Below are positions 7,862 through 14,350 of a stretch of DNA of 14,350 nt, one piece after another (within the stretch, counting starts at the first letter, position 1; each line of letters starts with the position of its first letter). Both the position numbers and the translations under genes were made by a program. Source of the stretch: CBIFVZ01 sp966185765 (GTDB taxonomy: Bacteria > Pseudomonadota > Gammaproteobacteria > Enterobacterales > Enterobacteriaceae); the NCBI GenBank assembly GCA_966185765.1, contig CBIFVZ010000089.1, positions 1-14,350 of the forward strand, read 5' to 3'. A model generated the notes under the pieces. The model did not search any database. It saw only the letters and a list, made by a program, of their open reading frames with translations, and was not told the origin of the DNA.

Positions 7862-8651
7862 GGGTTCCCCCTGAATCGAGCCACTGTAACCACCGCTGCG
7901 CTATTGCGATTCCCAGCAAGATATCGGCACCCGACGTATGCCCGACCGCGAGTAAGCGCCCAATAGCAGGTTGTGGGCTGCGACCGGACTGCAAATGGCG
8001 TATCACCTTCAGTACCGGCGTTGAAAACTCACCCTTTCTGGCACTGTTCAGATAGCTGCAGCTTACCGAAGTTGTCAGCTGTGCAAGTTGATCCGCTGGG
8101 GGTAAAAAAGAAGGCAGGCGTGTAAATAAGTCCGAGGTATGCAATACGGCAAGCATTCCGGTTAATATGTCATCACCGCTGGGCGTAAGCCCGGGGCCAT
8201 AGCCGATAAGCCAGCCCCAGTCAGGCTTCTCGCCCTGACGCCAGCCTTCGAGTTGCGCGATAATCTTTGATGCAAGTGGCCGCTGTCCAGGTGGTGGGGT
8301 GAATGCGCTGCACACACCGCATAAATGTGTAATAGCGGATAAGTTGATACCGGCCACGGCCCCTACGCTGACTTTTAAGTGGAGCTGACGCAGCGGGTGC
8401 AGCGAGACGCCCTGCCCCCACAACGTCGTTCCTTTCTTGGTAAGCCGTTCAACAAAGTTCACACGGGCAAACTGGGCGCGACTGAGCAGCACACCCGCTG
8501 GCCCCATCCCCTTACCGTAGCGAAACAGCGTGAGCAGCGCGCCTTGCGCATGTTGGTAGTTAATGGCCTGGGTAAATCGGCTGTGTAACCGCCATTCGCC
8601 ATCGGGAAGTTGATGAAGCCCGGCGCAGGCCAGCGCGTGAATAGTGAGCAT
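7818..8651 (-). CDS. ylbF: YlbF/AllH-like DUF2877 subunit of oxamate carbamoyltransferase
   Basis: A 277-residue protein of the DUF2877 family. Its two signatures are visible: GYGPGLTPSGDDILTGML (about residues 150-167) and GHTSGADILLG (237-247). In E. coli, YlbF (AllH) with FdrA and YlbE has been reported to make up oxamate carbamoyltransferase, which splits oxalurate with phosphate into oxamate and carbamoyl phosphate; what this subunit contributes is unclear. I chose the ATG at 8651 rather than 8690 because GGAGG stands 4 bases upstream and the N-terminus MLTIHAL aligns with the E. coli protein. The C-terminus carries about 18 extra residues (from about 260) beyond the E. coli end; this extension is what overlaps the downstream regulator gene. 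Confidence 0.88.
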   Translation of the reverse strand: MLTIHALACAGLHQLPDGEWRLHSRFTQAINYQHAQGALLTLFRYGKGMGPAGVLLSRAQFARVNFVERLTKKGTTLWGQGVSLHPLRQLHLKVSVGAVAGINLSAITHLCGVCSAFTPPPGQRPLASKIIAQLEGWRQGEKPDWGWLIGYGPGLTPSGDDILTGMLAVLHTSDLFTRLPSFLPPADQLAQLTTSVSCSYLNSARKGEFSTPVLKVIRHLQSGRSPQPAIGRLLAVGHTSGADILLGIAIAQRWLQWLDSGGTHARSGNNTHVYSGC

Positions 8652-8692
8652 TTGTCCTCCGCCATACCAAACGGCAATCTCGCGTCTCATCC

Positions 8693-8720
8693 GGCCCGGG
8701 CAGGCAAAAACACCCGAGCC
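8693..8720 (-). other. Intra-operon mRNA stem-loop between ylbE and ylbF
   Basis: In the minus-strand transcript an 8-bp stem GGCTCGGG / CCCGGGCC (one G-U pair, 12-base loop TGTTTTTGCCTG) lies 20 bases after the ylbE stop codon. It is followed by GGATGAGACGC, which together with the stem end resembles one arm of an enterobacterial REP element. There is no terminal T run, so it is more likely an mRNA-stabilising or processing element than a terminator. The whole gap is 89 bases, the largest within the operon. Confidence 0.5.
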
Positions 8721-8740
8721 GTTCCCAGCTGGCCTGGCGA

Positions 8741-10003
8741 TTACGCCGTGATATGATGCAGTTCAGCCAGCGCTTCCACTGCCTTTTCAAAACACAGCAA
8801 TGGCGCGCGCACGGTTCCCGCGCCGACCTGACCAATACCGGCTTCCCGGTGGGCAATACCGGTATTGATCAACGGCGTAATGCCCGTTTCTACCACACGG
8901 CGGATATCAAGACCCAGGCAGGCGCCCCTGAAATCCCAGGAAGGGATCTGGAACAGCGGGTTACTCGCCAGATAGATCTCGGCCATTTCCTCGGAGGTTT
9001 CCAGCGCTGCCCCCATACCTCCTGCGCCAACGAAACGGGTAACGCCCGGTGCGGCGATCATGGCCGCACCACCTATCCCGAGCGTTTCCGTGATAGCGCT
9101 GTCACCTATATCCGGGTTGGCGTCGGCCTGACTGTAGCCGGTAAAAAACAGCCCCTGTGGCGTGTTCACCGGCGCGGTGAACCAGCGCTCCCCGGTGCCG
9201 CTTACGCGGATACCAAAATCACGCCCGTTGCGCGTCATGGCGGTTACGATGGAACCGGCCTTAATGTCTGCCGCCGCATCCATTACCGCTTTGCTGTAAG
9301 CCATCGCCAGGTTGAGGAAGAACTGATCGGTCACGCTCAGGAATTGCAGCACTTCAATAATGTCTGCTTTCGGGCGATCCAGCCCGGCAATCACCGGCGA
9401 CAACGTGCGCAGCAACAGTGAGGAAGCCGCAATATTACGCTGATGAAACTCATCCCCCATCGTGATGGCCTGCGCCATCAGGGCCGTGAGATCAACACCG
9501 TTTTCCATGCGTGAAAGCGCGTCCTGCAGCACCGGCGCCAGCGTGTCACGCATCCAGCGCAGGCGTTTTTGCACGTCATCGCCATACGCGCCAAAGCGCA
9601 TGACTTTACCGATGCCCTCGTTGAGGTTGCAGCAGGCCTGATTGCCATGCACCACATCACGAACGACTAACACGGGCATGTTAGCGGAGGTGATCCCGCC
9701 CATTGGCCCTACGGCCCCCACATGATGGCAAGGAATAAACGCGACCTCGCCCTGGTCCAGTAACTGCACGGCCTCGTCCTCGGTTGCCGCCCAGCCTTCA
9801 AACAACGACGCGCCAATACAGGCTCCGCGCATGGGGCCGGTCATATCTGCCCAGCCGATTGGCGGGCCTGCGTGCAGTAATTTACGTCCAGAAGATAGTT
9901 CAGCCACGGCCTCTTTGGCCGGTTTTACCGCCATCCAGTGTGGGCGCGCGGCTTTGATGCGTTCAATAATGGCTTCGTTGGCCTGTGCAATAGATGAATA
10001 CAT
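8741..10003 (-). CDS. ylbE: YlbE/AllG-like DUF1116 subunit of oxamate carbamoyltransferase
   Basis: A 420-residue DUF1116 protein, the usual family length. Conserved glycine-rich blocks are AGPPIGWADMTGPMRGA (about residues 45-61), HHVGAVGPMGGITSANMPV (93-111), RNGRDFGIRVSGTG (258-271), TETLGIGGAAM (305-315) and HREAGIGQVGAGTVRAP (385-401). No signal peptide or membrane helix is apparent, so it is cytoplasmic. E. coli YlbE (AllG) has been reported as part of the three-protein oxamate carbamoyltransferase, and DUF1116 genes regularly accompany fdrA-type genes (also yahF-yahG). I chose the ATG at 10003, with AGAGG 9 bases upstream and MYSSIAQANEAII as N-terminus; the frame extends 83 codons further into fdrA, but that part is the shadow of fdrA. 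The gap to fdrA is 16 bases. Confidence 0.9.
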   Translation of the reverse strand: MYSSIAQANEAIIERIKAARPHWMAVKPAKEAVAELSSGRKLLHAGPPIGWADMTGPMRGACIGASLFEGWAATEDEAVQLLDQGEVAFIPCHHVGAVGPMGGITSANMPVLVVRDVVHGNQACCNLNEGIGKVMRFGAYGDDVQKRLRWMRDTLAPVLQDALSRMENGVDLTALMAQAITMGDEFHQRNIAASSLLLRTLSPVIAGLDRPKADIIEVLQFLSVTDQFFLNLAMAYSKAVMDAAADIKAGSIVTAMTRNGRDFGIRVSGTGERWFTAPVNTPQGLFFTGYSQADANPDIGDSAITETLGIGGAAMIAAPGVTRFVGAGGMGAALETSEEMAEIYLASNPLFQIPSWDFRGACLGLDIRRVVETGITPLINTGIAHREAGIGQVGAGTVRAPLLCFEKAVEALAELHHITA

Positions 10004-10019
10004 ATCCGTACCTCTGAAC

Positions 10020-11681
10020 TTAATGTAACTGTTTGAGTAAACTGGCGAGACGGGCATTGCCCCCGGCAATGGGCGCCCACTGATAATGCACAACCGGTGT
10101 GCCGCTGCTCTGTAAATCCAGCGCAAAACTGCGCAAACCTGCGTTGATGACCTGTACACCATCAAGCAGCGTGCCGGACGTTGCGCGCACGTTGTGCCCT
10201 CGATGGTGCGTGAGGCTAATCGCGAGCAGTACGGCTTCTTCGAGGGTTTCAACGACGGCTATCCCGGCCTCGCGGAGTTTTTCGCTCTGCCCGCTGCGCC
10301 CCTGGGGATCCGCTTCGGTCCCGGTGAGCGTGGCTATCACCACCAGCGGCACAGTGCGGCGGCTACGCACCTGAGAAACGGCTTCTACAACGGCACCCGC
10401 CGGATCGGCACACGCGCCATAGCCCAGAACCACATCCAGCAACAGCACGCCCACATCCGTCTGTGCGGCCAGTTTTTCAATTTCAATGCTGCGGGTTGCC
10501 GGGTCGATCATCGGATGCGGCCTGCCGAGGGTGTAACTGTCATCACCAAGATCGACAATCCGGTGGCCGCTGGCCTCCAGCATGACGCCTTGCGCATGGC
10601 TTTCGCTCACAGGCACGCCAAGCCCGGCAGAAAGCAGCATCGCGGCTTCAGCCGCCAGCGTGCCGCCGGCATAGAGTCCGCAAATGCCTTTGCCAGCCAC
10701 CTCCGGCTGGCTCTGCCGCTGAAGGGCTACGCGCATCAACAGCACCGCCAGTTGCGCGGCATCAGACAACGAGTTCGCCAGCCAGACGTTGCCTTCACGA
10801 CGCTGCTCGGGTTTGCTGCCCAAAAAGAGGGCGACAACCGGTTTACCTACCTCCTGCATCGCGGCGATAATACGGGTGCGCACCTGGGGTGACGGCGGTT
10901 TGGAGACAAACGCAATGACTTGCGTGGCGTCATTCGCAGCCAGCATATCCAGTGCAGTCAACGCGCTGATGCCGCCAACCTCAGCGCTCAGGTCGCGCCC
11001 CCCTAAACCGATGGCGTGGCTAACGCCTTGTTGATGCAGTGCAATTTGTGACGTGATTTCCTGAATGCCGGTACCCGACGCACCAATAACGCCAACTCCA
11101 CCCTGTGGCAGTACGTTGGCGAAGGCGAGCGGACTACCGGCTATCATCGCCGTTCCACAGTCCGGCCCCATCACAAGAAGCCCGCGCTCGCGCGCCAGCG
11201 TTTTTAGCTCAACTTCCTGCTCCAGCGGCACGTTGTCAGAAAACAGCATCACATTTTTATTGGCCAGTAAGCCTTCTTTCGCGACAGAGGCGGCGTACTC
11301 CCCAGCCACAGAGACCAGCAGCAGGTTGGCCTCGGGCAATTTATTGCACGCACTCTCCCAACGACGCGCCTTAATCAACTGATGGGCGCTTCCTGCGGCA
11401 TTGGTTACCGCATTCAGCTCCTGGTCCAGCTGTTCGCGTATGGCGTCCATGATGCCAGGCTGCGGGTTTTGGGTTCTTACCGCGACGCAAATATCGTTTG
11501 GCGTGGCCTCGGCAAAATCGTCATGCCAGAAACCGGTGGAATCCAGCATCGACTTATTCGCAGGTGTCCCCATCATGACCGACACCTGATCGACCTGTGC
11601 AGACTCACTGAGCTTGCGGGAAATAATCATCAGGCTGACAGAGTCCTGAAAACTTCCCTTTTTAATAAAGGCATAAATCAT
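10020..11681 (-). CDS. fdrA: FdrA/AllF-like acyl-CoA-synthetase-fold subunit of oxamate carbamoyltransferase
   Basis: A 553-residue protein, near full E. coli FdrA length, with the conserved opening MIYAFIKKGSFQDSVSLMII. The fold is related to succinyl-CoA synthetase: a Rossmann-type nucleotide-binding segment with GPDCGTAMI (172-180) and GVIGASGTGIQEIT (197-210), then a second half with LYAGGTLAAEAAMLL (336-350) and DPQGRSGQSEKLREAG (458-473). I do not see the GHAGA phosphohistidine motif of true succinyl-CoA synthetases, consistent with a different reaction. The name comes from an old suppressor phenotype (dominant suppression of ftsH); the reported role in E. coli is as a subunit of oxamate carbamoyltransferase. 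The start at 11681 has AGAGG upstream, and the transporter gene ends 13 bases before it, so the two are very likely co-transcribed. Confidence 0.92.
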   Translation of the reverse strand: MIYAFIKKGSFQDSVSLMIISRKLSESAQVDQVSVMMGTPANKSMLDSTGFWHDDFAEATPNDICVAVRTQNPQPGIMDAIREQLDQELNAVTNAAGSAHQLIKARRWESACNKLPEANLLLVSVAGEYAASVAKEGLLANKNVMLFSDNVPLEQEVELKTLARERGLLVMGPDCGTAMIAGSPLAFANVLPQGGVGVIGASGTGIQEITSQIALHQQGVSHAIGLGGRDLSAEVGGISALTALDMLAANDATQVIAFVSKPPSPQVRTRIIAAMQEVGKPVVALFLGSKPEQRREGNVWLANSLSDAAQLAVLLMRVALQRQSQPEVAGKGICGLYAGGTLAAEAAMLLSAGLGVPVSESHAQGVMLEASGHRIVDLGDDSYTLGRPHPMIDPATRSIEIEKLAAQTDVGVLLLDVVLGYGACADPAGAVVEAVSQVRSRRTVPLVVIATLTGTEADPQGRSGQSEKLREAGIAVVETLEEAVLLAISLTHHRGHNVRATSGTLLDGVQVINAGLRSFALDLQSSGTPVVHYQWAPIAGGNARLASLLKQLH

Positions 11682-11694
11682 TACTGCTACCTCT

Positions 11695-12918
11695 TTATGT
11701 GCGTTTCTCTTTTAGAAACAGCATTGCGATTAAACCGATAGCCAGCAGAATGGCTGAAACATAAAAACTGGAGGCGAGACTTCCGGTCATATCGCGTGCT
11801 GCACCTGCAATAATTGGCGCAAGAATAGATGAGCTCATACCAATAAAATTAAATAAACCGAATGCCGTACTGTAATTATTCTCATCAACACTATCGGCGA
11901 CCAGCGCAACTAATACCGGATCGAGCGCCAGCTTACCCACCAGGCCATATACGCACAGCGCCACAATAACGCCGGTCATATTTGGCATCCAGATAATAGA
12001 TAACATACTGGCAATCGCTACCGGCACCAGAAACATAATTAACGGCTTACGTTTACCTAATTTATCGGACAGGCTTGAGAATAGCAGTGCACCAGGAATT
12101 GAAATCCACGCGACCAGCGAAGAGATAAACCCGGTTTCACTACCCGCAATACCGCGCTCACTTTGCAAATAATAAGGAAGCCAGGTCAGAATAACGAAGA
12201 AACCAAACAGACTACAGAACACCATAATATAAGTAAGAATTAAATTACGGCTCTTCAGCAGATCGCTAAACTTGCCCTTTTTAACCGGCGCGCCATCAAC
12301 CTCTGTCGTGCGTTTCTTTTCTTTGACAAATAACCAGATAGCCACGCCAACTAATACGGACGGAACCGCCATAGCATAAAACGGCATACGCCACGAATAG
12401 CCCTGGTCATAAACCAGCCAGCTGGAGGTCATCAACCCTAGTGCAATACCAAAAGCCATTCCGCTATTAATAATCGCACTGCCCAGTGAACGGTATTTCT
12501 TAGGGATTTGTTCAGAAGAGAGTCCGTATTGTGGACCGTAGTAGGTTCCTTCGCCTGCCCCCGTCACAACGCGGGCAAAGAGAAGTGTGTACCAACTTTT
12601 GGCCCAACCGGTCACCGCAGTAAAGACACCAAAAAGAATGAAACCCGGTACCAGGACCTTCTTTTTACCAATTCTGTCACCCAGAACGCCTGCCGGAACC
12701 TGAAGCAGCGCATAAGAAAAATAGAAGACAGAATTAAGAATCCCCAATTGTGTACCACTTAAGCCAAATTCTTTTTCTAAATCTCCCATTACGGGATTCA
12801 GTACCGTGCGGTCAGCGTACATAAAAATCCACCCTAACCAGAACAGAAAAACCGTGACCCACCAGGCCGGTATTCCTTTTTTCGTAGTGACGTCAGTCAC
12901 TTCATATGATCCAGACAT
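11695..12918 (-). CDS. MFS transporter, probably of a carboxylate or ureide
   Basis: A 407-residue major facilitator with about 12 hydrophobic helices, the first near residues 19-40 (TVFLFWLGWIFMYADRTVL) and the last near 384-402. The MFS loop motif is visible twice, GVLGDRIGKKKVL (77-89) and SLSDKLGKRKPL (282-293), and a basic central loop (198-222) separates the halves. The N-terminal YADRTVLNPVMGDLEKEFGLS pattern suggests the anion:cation symporter group, which moves organic anions; I do not recognise a named orthologue. As first gene of the operon with fdrA-ylbE-ylbF, it is inferred to import the pathway substrate (perhaps oxalurate or oxamate) or export the end product. The ATG at 12918 has GGGAGA upstream. 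Its codons look more AT-rich than those of the downstream genes. Confidence 0.88.
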   Translation of the reverse strand: MSGSYEVTDVTTKKGIPAWWVTVFLFWLGWIFMYADRTVLNPVMGDLEKEFGLSGTQLGILNSVFYFSYALLQVPAGVLGDRIGKKKVLVPGFILFGVFTAVTGWAKSWYTLLFARVVTGAGEGTYYGPQYGLSSEQIPKKYRSLGSAIINSGMAFGIALGLMTSSWLVYDQGYSWRMPFYAMAVPSVLVGVAIWLFVKEKKRTTEVDGAPVKKGKFSDLLKSRNLILTYIMVFCSLFGFFVILTWLPYYLQSERGIAGSETGFISSLVAWISIPGALLFSSLSDKLGKRKPLIMFLVPVAIASMLSIIWMPNMTGVIVALCVYGLVGKLALDPVLVALVADSVDENNYSTAFGLFNFIGMSSSILAPIIAGAARDMTGSLASSFYVSAILLAIGLIAMLFLKEKRT

Positions 12919-13253
12919 ACGTTATCTCCCGGTAATTATTACCGCTGAATACCTCATTTTCTGACATGCTATATGAGGCTTGATGTTTTAACTGAGGTCA
13001 CCTTATCTGGCACGATCGCACTTTCATTTGAGCAACGTCACACAAAATCCATTGTTATAAACTCCTGGGAATTAACCGCTTTATTATCAAAAATTTTCTA
13101 ACAATCACTTTTAAATTATTTTGAATAAAGAAGATAAATATCGACGCAATTAACGAGATATTTTTTGGGATACGTTTGCTGTCGACCTCATCACACTCCC
13201 GGCGTCACAAAACGCTATGTTGTGCGGGTGATATTTCAGGCTTTGAGGTTTTT
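12919..13253. promoter_or_regulatory. Divergent control region of the island
   Basis: The 335 bases between the transporter (minus) and carbamate kinase (plus) genes hold no credible ORF and must contain both promoters. The stretch from about 13060 to 13170 is very AT-rich. Visible elements are a perfect 13-base palindrome GGTAATTATTACC (12931-12943) just upstream of the transporter's ribosome-binding site; an inverted repeat CCTCAT-N15-ATGAGG (12952-12978); a CRP-like site (13027-13042); and a dyad CACAA-N9-TTGTG (13206-13224) in the carbamate kinase leader, flanked by ATCAC and GTGAT. No -35/-10 pair is convincing. AllS probably binds here, but no site can be assigned by eye. Confidence 0.6.
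13027..13042. promoter_or_regulatory. Putative CRP site in the divergent region
   Basis: TTTGA-GCAACG-TCACA matches the CRP half-sites TGTGA-N6-TCACA at 9 of 10 positions. Its centre is about 116 bases from the transporter ATG and about 219 from the carbamate kinase ATG, so it most easily serves the transporter operon. Catabolite control would suit a scavenging pathway. Confidence 0.45.
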
Positions 13254-14159
13254 ATGAAAAAAAAGATTGTGATTGCACTGGGTGGTAATGCGTTATTACA
13301 ACGCGGAGAAATATTAAGCGCTGAAAATCAACGGCGTAGTATTCAGATATTTGCTCAGATGGCAGCAGAATTAGCCCGCGATTACCAACTGGTGATTGTG
13401 CATGGTAATGGTCCGCAGGTAGGTCTGTTAGCGCTACAGAATGCCGCCTGTACACAAGCCCCCGCCTGGCCACTGGATATCCTGGTGGCGCAAAGTCAGG
13501 GCATGATTGGTTTTGCTATCACCCAGGAATTAATGGCCGCAGCTGGCGGCACGCCCGTGACAACGCTCATGACGCGCGTGGAAGTGAATCCACAAGACGA
13601 CGCCTTCTCACAACCCGGTAAATACATTGGACCGGTTTACCCACCAGAGCAGCAGGCAGAGCTGGAAAAGCACTATGGCTGGCGGATGAAAGCCGATGGT
13701 CAGTATATTCGCCGGGTTGTTGCCTCTCCGCTACCGCTGAAAATTATCGATAGCGACGCTATCTGTGCATTAATGAATGCCGGGCATACGGTCATTTGCT
13801 GCGGCGGTGGCGGCATTCCGGTTATTAAACATCAGGAAGGTTACCAGGGGATTGAGGCGGTGATTGATAAAGATTTAACCGCTGCGGTGCTCGCACAATC
13901 CATCAATGCTGACCATCTTCTGATTCTGACCGACGCCGATGCCGTTTATGAACACTGGGGAACGCCACAGGCGAGAGCACTACGACATACGACGGCCGAC
14001 GCACTGGCGCCCTTTGCCGCACCGGATGGCGCGATGGGTCCAAAAGCCGCCGCAGTGATACAGTTTGTGAAACAAACCGGCAACCCGGCTTTTATTGGTG
14101 CGCTAAAAGATGCCCCACGCATACTCGCCGGGGAGAAGGGAACCCGTGTGACGCATTAA
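13254..14159 (+). CDS. allK: Carbamate kinase (YbcF/AllK type)
   Basis: A 301-residue cytoplasmic amino-acid-kinase-family enzyme. In the catabolic direction it converts carbamoyl phosphate and ADP to ATP and carbamate, which decays to CO2 and ammonia. Family motifs are complete: ALGGNALLQRGE (8-19), VHGNGPQVGLLALQN (49-63), SQGMIGF (81-87), CGGGGIPVI (183-191), AVIDKDLTAAVLA (202-214), LILTDADAVY (223-232) and GAMGPKAAAV (259-268). It follows E. coli YbcF closely as I recall it. The ATG at 13254 has GAGG 5 bases upstream; the open frame runs 26 codons further back, but that part is leader. Unlike in E. coli, where ybcF sits in line with fdrA-ylbE-ylbF, it is divergent here. Its TAA stop overlaps the A tract of the fbaA terminator. 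Confidence 0.94.
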   Translation: MKKKIVIALGGNALLQRGEILSAENQRRSIQIFAQMAAELARDYQLVIVHGNGPQVGLLALQNAACTQAPAWPLDILVAQSQGMIGFAITQELMAAAGGTPVTTLMTRVEVNPQDDAFSQPGKYIGPVYPPEQQAELEKHYGWRMKADGQYIRRVVASPLPLKIIDSDAICALMNAGHTVICCGGGGIPVIKHQEGYQGIEAVIDKDLTAAVLAQSINADHLLILTDADAVYEHWGTPQARALRHTTADALAPFAAPDGAMGPKAAAVIQFVKQTGNPAFIGALKDAPRILAGEKGTRVTH

Positions 14160-14188
14160 AAAAAATGGCTTCCCGAAGGAAGCCATTT
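14158..14188. terminator. Terminator of fbaA, shared with carbamate kinase
   Basis: A perfect 11-bp stem AAATGGCTTCC (14163-14173) / GGAAGCCATTT (14178-14188). On the minus strand the loop is TTCG closed by C-G, the extra-stable tetraloop, and it is followed by eight T, so this is a strong fbaA terminator. On the plus strand the stem is followed by a broken T run (CTGTATTTT) and probably also ends the carbamate kinase transcript. Confidence 0.92.
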
Positions 14189-14207
14189 CTGTATTTTGCA
14201 AACCGAA

Positions 14208-14350
14208 TTACAGTACGTCTACTGCGTTCAGCTCTTTAAATGCCTGCTCCAGACGCGCAATCATGCTGCTCTGGCCAGCGCGCAGCCATACGCGCGGATC
14301 GTAGTATTTCTTGTTCGGCTGGTCTTCGCCTTTCGGGTTGCCCAGCTGAC
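14208..14350 (-). CDS. fbaA: Class II fructose-bisphosphate aldolase, C-terminal part (truncated by window edge)
   Basis: The last 46 codons of fbaA, beginning QLGNPKGEDQPNKKYYDPRV and ending ELNAVDVL, match the C-terminus of the enterobacterial class II (zinc-dependent) aldolase. The enzyme splits fructose 1,6-bisphosphate into dihydroxyacetone phosphate and glyceraldehyde 3-phosphate in glycolysis. The catalytic core and metal ligands lie outside the window. The stop codon is TAA at 14208-14210, followed by its own terminator. In E. coli, mscS follows fbaA, so this gene marks the right boundary of the island. Confidence 0.96.
   Translation of the reverse strand, partial: QLGNPKGEDQPNKKYYDPRVWLRAGQSSMIARLEQAFKELNAVDVL

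Noticed and set aside
8753..9421. 222-codon plus-strand ORF opposite ylbE
   Set aside because: It lies wholly antisense to a well-supported DUF1116 gene, its protein has no recognisable domain, and its length is expected on the reverse strand of GC-rich coding DNA.
10004..10252. 83-codon N-terminal extension of ylbE overlapping fdrA
   Set aside because: The extension shows no DUF1116 features, and the start at 10003 has a good ribosome-binding site and the family's normal length.
10194..10892. 232-codon plus-strand ORF opposite fdrA
   Set aside because: It is antisense to clearly conserved fdrA, with His/Arg/Gly-rich low-complexity translation and no ribosome-binding site; a shadow frame.
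1..14350. CRISPR arrays, tRNA genes, insertion sequences, phage or toxin-antitoxin genes
   Set aside because: No regularly spaced repeats, cloverleaf-like tRNA sequence, transposase, integrase or small paired ORFs with ribosome-binding sites were found on either strand.

Overview
The window is an enterobacterial chromosome segment (Enterobacteriaceae, gamma-Proteobacteria). The backbone order 6S RNA (ssrS) - fau/ygfA - serA - rpiA - argP - yggE - argO - mscS ... fbaA is that of Escherichia coli and its relatives, and the proteins read as close orthologues. SerA is 412 residues, slightly longer than the E. coli protein as I recall it, and the accessory genes differ from those of E. coli K-12 at this spot. 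The host is therefore more likely an Enterobacter/Klebsiella-type relative than E. coli. All family calls come from recognising translated sequence by eye; no alignment was run.

Bases 1-6928 are conserved backbone. They hold the 3' part of 6S RNA, the folate enzyme gene fau, the serine biosynthesis gene serA (with a near-consensus CRP site upstream), rpiA of the pentose phosphate pathway, the LysR regulator argP, the periplasmic protein gene yggE, the arginine exporter gene argO (a known ArgP target) and the mechanosensitive channel gene mscS. Several rho-independent terminators are clear.

Bases 6929-14159 are an accessory island between mscS and fbaA. Five genes run on the minus strand: an MFS transporter, fdrA, ylbE (DUF1116), ylbF (DUF2877) and an AllS-type LysR regulator. 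A carbamate kinase gene is divergent on the plus strand. In E. coli the counterparts of FdrA, YlbE, YlbF, carbamate kinase and AllS lie in the allantoin locus. There FdrA-YlbE-YlbF have been reported to form oxamate carbamoyltransferase (oxalurate + Pi <-> oxamate + carbamoyl phosphate), and carbamate kinase then makes ATP, CO2 and ammonia from the carbamoyl phosphate.

Here that terminal module stands alone with its own transporter. No allantoinase, allantoate amidohydrolase or ureidoglycolate dehydrogenase gene is present in the island. The inferred role is uptake and ATP-yielding breakdown of oxalurate, or of a related carbamoylated compound, independent of allantoin.

The right end (14208-14350) is the C-terminal part of fbaA on the minus strand. 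The carbamate kinase stop codon touches the fbaA terminator, so the island ends within a few bases of backbone sequence. I saw no integrase, insertion sequence, tRNA or CRISPR array.
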